A DNA stretch of 64,000 bases, taken from the NCBI RefSeq assembly GCF_009689985.1, contig NZ_QBAW01000004.1, forward strand, positions 62,001 through 126,000, read 5' to 3'. Made by a program: the position numbers and the translations under genes. Shown piece by piece: positions 57,992 to 64,000 of the stretch. How positions within the stretch are numbered: the stretch's first letter is position 1; each line of letters opens with the position of its first letter. The stretch comes from Helicobacter pylori. GTDB taxonomy: Bacteria; Campylobacterota; Campylobacteria; Campylobacterales; Helicobacteraceae. Under the pieces are notes generated by a model, which had not been told where the DNA came from, ran no database searches, and saw only the letters and a program-made list of their open reading frames with translations.

Positions 57992-59624
57992 ACCTAACCC
58001 CTTTTAAAGTTTCTAAAATCTCTTGTTGCAAGCTCTGGCTTTCATCAAAAAGGCTCGCTAGTTCGCTTGAATATTGTTGCATCAAGTTTTCAAACTCCGC
58101 TTGGCTTATTTTCTCGCTTGTGTCTTCTATGGTGAAATACTGCCCGGGGTTTAGAGAATAATTTTTTTCTGTGATTTCATCAAAAGAAACCAGAGCGCAA
58201 AAATACGCTTTGGGGGTTTTGTTGTTAAAAGTTTCTAAAATCAAATCCATATCGCTTGTTCTTAAGCGCGTTTTTTTGTTTTTGTTTTCGGTGTATTCTT
58301 CGCCGAGTTTGGAAGCGTCAATCAAGATCACTTCCTTTGCGCTTGGCGTTTTTTGAAAAAAGATGATGCTCACGTTAGTGCCGGTGTTGGCAAAAACCTG
58401 ACTGGGCATGCAAATTACCCCATAAACGAGCCTTTCATCTACTAAATGCCGGATAATCTTATTTTCTACCCCACTTTTAGCGCTAATGAATCCGGTCGGC
58501 ACGATTATAGCCCCCTTACCCTTATTATTAAGCATGTTCAAGCAATGCTGGAAAAAGAGCGTGTAAATGGGCATTTTGCTTTTATCGTTTTTAGGGATAT
58601 TAGGCACGCCTAAGAAAAAATCGTTTTTGTTTTGCGAAATCTCGGCATGCTCGTTGGAAAAATCCAGCTTGAAAGGGGGATTACTCACGATGAAATCCAT
58701 TTTGATTTCATTCCCTTTATCGTCTTTAGAATGGTAGGGGTTAGTCAAGGTGTTTCCCTCAATGGCGTATCTTAAAGAGTGGGTCAAGTCGTTTAAAATC
58801 AGGTTGAGTTTGAGCATTCTTAAGGATTTTTGCGAAATGTCTTGGGCATAAAGGGTGCAAGAATTGGTGCCTATTTGGTGGGCTAGCGCCATTAAAAGCG
58901 TTCCTGTGCCAGCGCTTGGATCATAGATTTTGACGCTTTGAGTGGGTTCGCTCACTAAAAGCTTGGCAATGATGCTAGCGATGCTTAAAGGGGTGTAGTA
59001 TTCGGCGTATGTCTCTCCGCCGGCTTTATTGTAATCTTTGATTAAGTATTCAAAAATGGGGGCGAAAAAGTCATAGCCTTGTTGGTTTTGTAAATTTAAA
59101 AAAGCTTGTTTGAAATTAAACTTTTTGAGTTTGTCTAGTAAAACTTTGGTAAAATTAGCCCTTTTGGATTCTTCATTAATGTATTGTGAGACGCTTTCAA
59201 ATAGGGCGATAGTGGTTTTATCCGTGCTTTTGGTGTTAAAAAGCTCGGCATTATTGCTAGAAATACGATTAAAAATAGCATCTAGTTTAAGGTGTAAATC
59301 GTTATCGTTAAAATGTTTTTCAAAAAGATAGCTTAAAAGCTCATCATAAGAGAGTTTGGGGAGTTTTTTATCGCTTAAGGTAAGGAAAAAATCTTCTTTT
59401 TCTTCCTTTTTAAAGTCTTTGTAATCTCGTATCGTTTTGTTGGGGTATTCTTGTTCAAAAAGGAATTCAAACTTATCGCATAAGAATTTATACAAAAAGC
59501 ATTGCGTGATGATCTTGTATTCGTTGCCGTCGTTCCTTAAACCAAAACTCGTGCAAATGACTTTTAAATCGTCAATGAGGCTTAGGGTGTCTTGTTTGAT
59601 TTGCAATAAAGCGTTATTAGGCAT
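57984..59624 (-). CDS. hsdM: Type I restriction-modification methyltransferase HsdM
   Basis: N6-adenine methyltransferase, 546 residues. Motif I YDPSAGTGTLLMALA (about residue 238) and motif IV VSNPPFKLDF (about 310) are intact. N-terminal helical domain NEYKIITQCFLYKFLCDKFEF is typical. It can methylate with HsdS even though hsdR is out of frame here. Overlaps hsdR by 8 bp and hsdS by 8 bp. Confidence 0.95.
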   Translation of the reverse strand: MPNNALLQIKQDTLSLIDDLKVICTSFGLRNDGNEYKIITQCFLYKFLCDKFEFLFEQEYPNKTIRDYKDFKKEEKEDFFLTLSDKKLPKLSYDELLSYLFEKHFNDNDLHLKLDAIFNRISSNNAELFNTKSTDKTTIALFESVSQYINEESKRANFTKVLLDKLKKFNFKQAFLNLQNQQGYDFFAPIFEYLIKDYNKAGGETYAEYYTPLSIASIIAKLLVSEPTQSVKIYDPSAGTGTLLMALAHQIGTNSCTLYAQDISQKSLRMLKLNLILNDLTHSLRYAIEGNTLTNPYHSKDDKGNEIKMDFIVSNPPFKLDFSNEHAEISQNKNDFFLGVPNIPKNDKSKMPIYTLFFQHCLNMLNNKGKGAIIVPTGFISAKSGVENKIIRHLVDERLVYGVICMPSQVFANTGTNVSIIFFQKTPSAKEVILIDASKLGEEYTENKNKKTRLRTSDMDLILETFNNKTPKAYFCALVSFDEITEKNYSLNPGQYFTIEDTSEKISQAEFENLMQQYSSELASLFDESQSLQQEILETLKGVRFE

Positions 59625-62148
59625 GTAAATTTCCTTGATTATAATTTTTTGGGAGTTCGTTAAAAAGGGTTTGAGTAATAAATTCTGTTTCTTTTTGTAA
59701 ATCTTTTAAGGAGGGGTTTTTGTTGAAAGTGTCCCTTAATTCTACTTTTATGGCAGTTTTTAGGGTGGTTTCTTCGTTTAAGATTTCTTGACGCTTAAAA
59801 ATACGCACATCAAGAGCTTTTTTTAAGGCGCTTAAAAGCGTAAAAATTCCCTTAGAAATGTTTTCTTCCATAAGGCGATCATGAAGGCGTTTATGCGTGA
59901 TCACATAAGCTCGATCATTATTGTATTTATTTAACAGGTTGGTGGTTTGCTCCTTATGTTGTTTTAGTTGTGAAATGATCGCGCTATAAGAATGAGAAAT
60001 TCCATCAAAATTATGATTGGTTAGGGGTTCTTGGAGCAATTTTGAAAGCTCTTTAGAAATCTTTTGAACTTCTTTGTCTTGTTTATCTGGGATTTTTTCT
60101 AAAATCTCTTTAGCTTGCTTGTATTTAGCGCTAATCTCTTCTTTTTCTTTGAAGCGTAATTCTTTGCTTTCTTTAAACTCTATTTTAAAGTCTAAAAGAG
60201 CGATGAGGTCTTCTAAAACGATTAAATCGTTTGGGTTTTTAGGCTCATTGATATTTTTTAACGCATGGAGGTGTTTGGCTTTTTTATTAAGCATTGAAGA
60301 GATTTTGCTGATCTTTTCAATATCCATTTTTTCTTTTAAGGAAAGGATTTTTTCATCGTTAGAAGTGTGGATTAAATTGTAGCGCTCTTTGAGCGTGTTA
60401 ATGGCGTGTGAGACTTTTAAAAGCTCGTTCATTCCGCTAATATCAACAATGGCGCTAGTCATGGCCTCTATATCGTCAATGGGGTAATTAAAAAGATCAT
60501 CATAGGCGTTTTTAATGTCTTTTTCTAAAATATTGCGATCCGCAAACATGTCTTTGAGATTATCTTTGATATTAGAATCGCTTTGATTGAATCGGTTTAA
60601 CTCTTTCAAATAATCATCAGTCGTTTTGTCGTAATTTTCTTTAATCCCTACAAAATCTATAAGGTAGCCAAAAGACATGTTTTTATAGGAGCGATTCACT
60701 CTGGCTAGGGCTTGGAGCAAATTGTGATCTTTTAATTCTCTGTGGATATAAAGGCGTTTGAGATTGGGTAAATCAAAGCCGGTTAAAAGCATGTTAAACA
60801 CAAAAACTATATCCGTATTTTCATGTTTGAAAGAATAAATCTTTTCTTTGACTTCTTGTTCGTCATGCAAAATCAGGCTGGATTGGAGTTTTTTTAAAAT
60901 TTTCAGGTTAGGGTTTTCTTGTAAGACTTTTTCTTGGACTTCATTAAAAAGACAATTAGCTAATTTGGCTTGTGTGCTTGAAAAACAAATTACCATAGCC
61001 TTTAAATTTTCATCAGCCTTTAAATTTTCATCATTATTTACACGCCTGAAAAACAATAAATCTCTGATGATATAAAAGAGCATTTCTTCAATGTATCTTT
61101 CATGATTAAAAATCGTTTCTTTTTTAACCTCTATGTCTTCAATAGTGATGCTTTCTTGTAAAAGGCGATAGATTTCTTGTAGTTTTTCTTTGTAGCTCTT
61201 TTCAATGATTTCTAATTGGAGTTTTAGGGTGTGTCTGTCTTTAATGGATTCTGTATAAGAATAGGTGTGCAAGTAGTTGCCAAAAGTGTTTTTAGTGGCT
61301 TTATCTTGCGCGTTGTCTTCTAATAGGGGCGTGCCTGTGAGGGCGATTTTGATTGCTGTTTTGTCGCATTCTATCAAATTAGCGTAAAAACAGCCTTTAG
61401 GGTCATAGCTTCTGTGGGCTTCATCTATGATAAACACCCTTTGTAAATCATGGTTATCTTTTGCCGCTTCTTGTAATTCTGTTTTAGAAATAATTTCTTT
61501 AGGAACGCTAGAAGGGTCTTCATTGGGGGCTTTTTCTTCATTGGGGGATTTGAATTTTTGGATATTCACAACGATGATTTCATCATTCCCTTGAGGGCCA
61601 TCAAAAACGCTAGAGTTTTTTAATTTTTGGCTCAAATCCTCTTTATTTTCTGCCTCATGCACACAAAGGCCTCTTTTTAAAAACTCGCTTTTGGCTTGTT
61701 CTAATAAATCCAGTCTGTCCACAATAAAATAAAATTTAGTCTTTTTGTTCAGGTTGGATCGGCTAAAAAAGTCTCTGATGAGTTTGGTTAAATGGTAGGT
61801 TAAGGCGGTTTTACCGCTGCCTTGCGTGTGCCAGATGATGCCTTTTAGGGGGTCTTTTGGGTTGCTTTCATAATGCTTTTGCAATTCTTTTAAAACATTC
61901 AAGCTCGCAAACATCTGCGCGTAACGCCAAAGGTGTTTTTTAAACTCTGATTTTTCTTTTAAGAAACTAATGCCGTATTTTAGGATAAAGCAAAGCCTTT
62001 TGTGAGAGCAAAACGAAGTTAAAAGGGAGTTTGTGGGGGTGTCTTTGGAGCTTTCTAGGGTGTCGGTATCTTTGAGATTAAATTCGTTTAAGACGCGTTT
62101 TTGGATTTCTTCAAGCGATTTGTGATTTTGATGGTTTTGATCATTTTC
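59617..62148 (-). pseudogene. hsdR: HsdR restriction subunit, downstream segment (out of frame with its start)
   Basis: Carries the helicase motor of a type I restriction enzyme: Walker A WHTQGSGKTALTYHLTK, FIDEAHRS-type IIDEAHRSYD, ALTGTPL, and LARVNRSYK (motif VI). The frame is open back through the C tract, but the N-terminal start lies in a different frame. A small in-frame ATG exists at 61914, so a short product without the nuclease domain is conceivable. A one-base loss or two-base gain in the tract would restore an about 1,050-residue enzyme. Confidence 0.9.
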
Positions 62149-62764
62149 GGGGGGGGGGGGTAATATCTAGCCTATCAGCTTCAATAAAGCGTTGGAAAAT
62201 GGGCGAATAAGAAGCGCTATAAAAGACGCCTTGATCGGGGTTGTTTTCATCATAGGGCAAGTTATCGCTAAAAAGCCAGATTTGCGCAAGGTTATAAAAA
62301 ACTTTATTTTCAGGGTTTTTGTAGCGTTGGATATGGCGATCTTTTTCCTCTTTAATGCCTTGTCCGGCTAAAGGCTGTTTAACTTCTATACTCACCAAAG
62401 GCAAGCCATTGATAAAAAGGGTGATGTCAGGCCTAAAGGATTTATAGGGTAATTCAGCCATCATTTCATAAAGATTGTTGCTAGGGTTATCAAAGTCTAT
62501 GATTTGATGCTCGCTTTTGAGCAAGTATTCATAAAAGCTTTTGCCCAAATCATCGTAATTTAAGCGTTTTTTCATTTCAGCAAGAACATCTTTTGCGTTT
62601 TTATTGGGGTTCAATCGCTCAAAGGATTGAGTGAAACTATCTATTAAGATATTAGTGGCGGTGTCTAGGTTAGGCTTATTTTTTTGAGGAATAAAGTTAT
62701 AGCCCAACTTGGCTAAATGCATTAAGGCAGGGACTTGAACCCTTGTGATTTCATTGTATGGCAT
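62141..62764 (-). CDS. hsdR: HsdR restriction subunit, N-terminal segment, ended by the tract
   Basis: ATG at 62764 (MPYNEITRVQVPALMH) after AAGGGG. About 207 residues, then TPPPRK and a stop immediately after the homopolymer. It contains the PD-(D/E)xK nuclease core: RPDITLFINGLPLVSIEVKQP. Alone it lacks the helicase domains, so no working restriction enzyme is expected in this phase. Confidence 0.88.
   Translation of the reverse strand: MPYNEITRVQVPALMHLAKLGYNFIPQKNKPNLDTATNILIDSFTQSFERLNPNKNAKDVLAEMKKRLNYDDLGKSFYEYLLKSEHQIIDFDNPSNNLYEMMAELPYKSFRPDITLFINGLPLVSIEVKQPLAGQGIKEEKDRHIQRYKNPENKVFYNLAQIWLFSDNLPYDENNPDQGVFYSASYSPIFQRFIEADRLDITPPPRK
62149..62160. repeat. G12 (C12 on the coding strand) phase-variation tract in hsdR
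   Basis: Twelve G in a row on the plus strand. With 12 the upstream frame reads Pro-Pro-Pro-Arg-Lys-stop. The full-length frame needs 11 or 14. Slipped-strand changes of such tracts are the known H. pylori phase-variation mechanism. Confidence 0.93.
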
Positions 62765-62790
62765 GCACACCCCTTTGATTTAAGGTTGTT

Positions 62791-62796
62791 ATTATA
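62791..62796 (-). promoter_or_regulatory. -10 box of the hsd operon
   Basis: Perfect minus-strand TATAAT (ACACTATAATAAC), 27 bp upstream of the hsdR ATG, which is just downstream of the DUF115 gene. Confidence 0.7.
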
Positions 62797-62811
62797 GTGT
62801 AAAAATAAAAA

Positions 62812-64000
62812 TCATGGTTGTTTGAGCTGCCTTTTCAACAACAAACAAGCTTTTTTAAGGAATTGTTTTAAGGTGTTTTGAGAGTGGTTGATAAAATTTG
62901 TAAGCTCATTTTCTTTAAGATGCAATGAAACGATTAAGACGCTTTGTAAAATATGAGCGATACTCCCTTCAAATAAAATGCCTATGGTGGGGGTTTTAGC
63001 GCTGGCTGTTTGGCAAAACCCACTCAAGCTATCCACCCATTCAAATATTTCTTGCTTGGTTTTACAAGGCGTGTTTAAAAGCGTGAAAAAATCCTCTTTA
63101 AAATTCATAAGATTTTTTTGTAAATTGTTTAAATCCTTAGCATGGTTATTGGGGGGATTAAACATGCTTTTAATGCGAGCGATAGCGTCTTGTTTGTTGA
63201 TTTGTTTCAATTTCACTTGAGAGCGATTGAGACTAACGGCATGCTTGATTTTCGCCCCATAGCTTAAATTATAGACTTTTTTAGGCTGGTAATGATGAAG
63301 GGCTTCTTCAATCCTTTCTTTAGAGAGCAAAAAGAGCGAGTCGCTAAAAGTTTCATAACCTTTAAAATTGCCCTCTATGCTGATTAAAGATGAAGTGTCA
63401 ATTTCTTTTTCGTTTTCATAATAGGAATTTTTAGCGTGCTTTTTAAACCCTTTGATATAAGCGCAATCTAAAGCGCACAAATAGATTTCATCGCTCATCA
63501 AACCCGCTAAAGCCACCCCAGCATTGCCCACAAAAGGCGCTGCGTATTCTATACTTAAAGGGCTTATATACGCGCAAGCGCTCCCCCCACGCATAAACAT
63601 TAACGCTTCTTTGGCTATATTAAAAGCGTTAGGATTGAGCATGTTAGCCCCCATTAAGGGGGTGTCTTCTAGGGGGGCTTTTTCTAAAACCTCTTTAAGA
63701 TAGTCTATGCGCTCCACTTCTATTTGAAAATCCACTTTGATGCCATGCGTTTTTAAAGGCTTTAAAGCGGTTCCGCATGAAAAAATAATGAAATGATCTT
63801 CATTTTCTTTTAAAAAATCCAACAATAAATCCAGGCTTGGCCCGTTACCCACCACGCAAATGGGGGCGTTAATCTTTTTAGGTTTGGTTTTTAGAGTGTG
63901 GTATAAGGGTAAGTTTTTAAGCGTGTTTTTTAATCCTAGCAATTCATCTTCAAAACTCCCCCAACCCCTTAAAGCTTGTTTGTAATAGCTTTGAATGGTT
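62812..64000 (-). CDS. DUF115/Maf-like protein, N-terminal part outside the window (HP0465-like)
   Basis: The frame stays open to the right edge, so the gene is partial at its 5' end; the TTG at 63942 is an internal codon. PICVVGNGPSLDLLLDFLKEN (about 28 residues into the visible part after 63942) is the GNGPS motif of the DUF115/6-hydroxymethylpterin pyrophosphokinase MptE-like family, which includes flagellin-glycosylation motility-associated factors. Also FMRGGSACAYISPLSI and EIYLCALDCAYIKGFKKHA. Role possibly glycosylation; not certain. Confidence 0.8.
   Translation of the reverse strand, partial: TIQSYYKQALRGWGSFEDELLGLKNTLKNLPLYHTLKTKPKKINAPICVVGNGPSLDLLLDFLKENEDHFIIFSCGTALKPLKTHGIKVDFQIEVERIDYLKEVLEKAPLEDTPLMGANMLNPNAFNIAKEALMFMRGGSACAYISPLSIEYAAPFVGNAGVALAGLMSDEIYLCALDCAYIKGFKKHAKNSYYENEKEIDTSSLISIEGNFKGYETFSDSLFLLSKERIEEALHHYQPKKVYNLSYGAKIKHAVSLNRSQVKLKQINKQDAIARIKSMFNPPNNHAKDLNNLQKNLMNFKEDFFTLLNTPCKTKQEIFEWVDSLSGFCQTASAKTPTIGILFEGSIAHILQSVLIVSLHLKENELTNFINHSQNTLKQFLKKACLLLKRQLKQP

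Overview
The window is chromosomal DNA of Helicobacter pylori. The evidence is the low G+C, A/T-rich intergenic DNA with TATAAT -10 boxes and no clear -35, and protein sequences I recognise in the gene order of reference strain 26695: roughly HP1069 (ftsH) down to HP1010 (ppk), then HP0462-HP0465. Locus tags are from memory and serve only as orientation.

Layout. 1-1775 (minus): ftsH 5' part, prmA and cheY. 2064-2758: a small outer-membrane-like protein and tRNA-Ser(GGA). 2801-8133 (minus): two hypotheticals, rsmG, queA, tatC, tatB, ruvB, panB. 8282-15050 (plus): three tandem outer-membrane-like paralogues, a degenerate M23 peptidase, minC, lpxC, tsaB-like, thrB. 15025-18917 (plus): ylxR, infB, rbfA, rimP, followed by a 258-bp tandem duplication of the 3' end of convergent acs. 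21471-25443: metallophosphoesterase, the sRNA RepG, the essential orphan regulator hsrA, a mini-ORF RNA module and a DHH phosphoesterase. 25471-29400: flhA (minus), rpsO and waaL. 29529-37917 (plus): aroQ, a peptidase and folK lead into the flagellar run flhF-flhG-HP1033-fliA-fliM-fliY, then two small genes. 37937-40968 (minus): fur, and the heat-shock operon cbpA-hspR-rarA. 41136-48571: a porin-like OMP, an exonuclease, the HP1021 regulator, ispDF, htrA and an amino-acid permease. 48766-56087 (minus): ppk, pyrD, an M16 protease, dapA, a FabL-like SDR, a membrane protein and pgsA, closely packed. 56167-56244: tRNA-Pro(GGG). 56385-56625: a second mini-ORF RNA module. 56741-62764 (minus): type I restriction-modification genes hsdR-hsdM-hsdS, with hsdR switched off by a C12 tract. 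62812-64000: a partial DUF115/Maf-like gene.

Most genes are housekeeping (translation, cofactors, envelope, motility). The most unusual content is a pair of paralogous RNA modules (minus strand about 24110-23900; plus strand 56391-56621). Each encodes an 18-residue hydrophobic peptide. In each, the RNA 5' end is complementary to the first codons of its own ORF; the paired sequence differs between copies but complementarity is kept. The second copy also has a perfect antisense TATAAT at its stop codon. The architecture resembles H. pylori type I toxin-antitoxin modules (AapA/IsoA), but the peptides do not look like AapA. Other points of note are the RepG locus, the acs duplication, the phase-off hsdR, and a probable rearrangement junction between ppk and hsdS relative to 26695.
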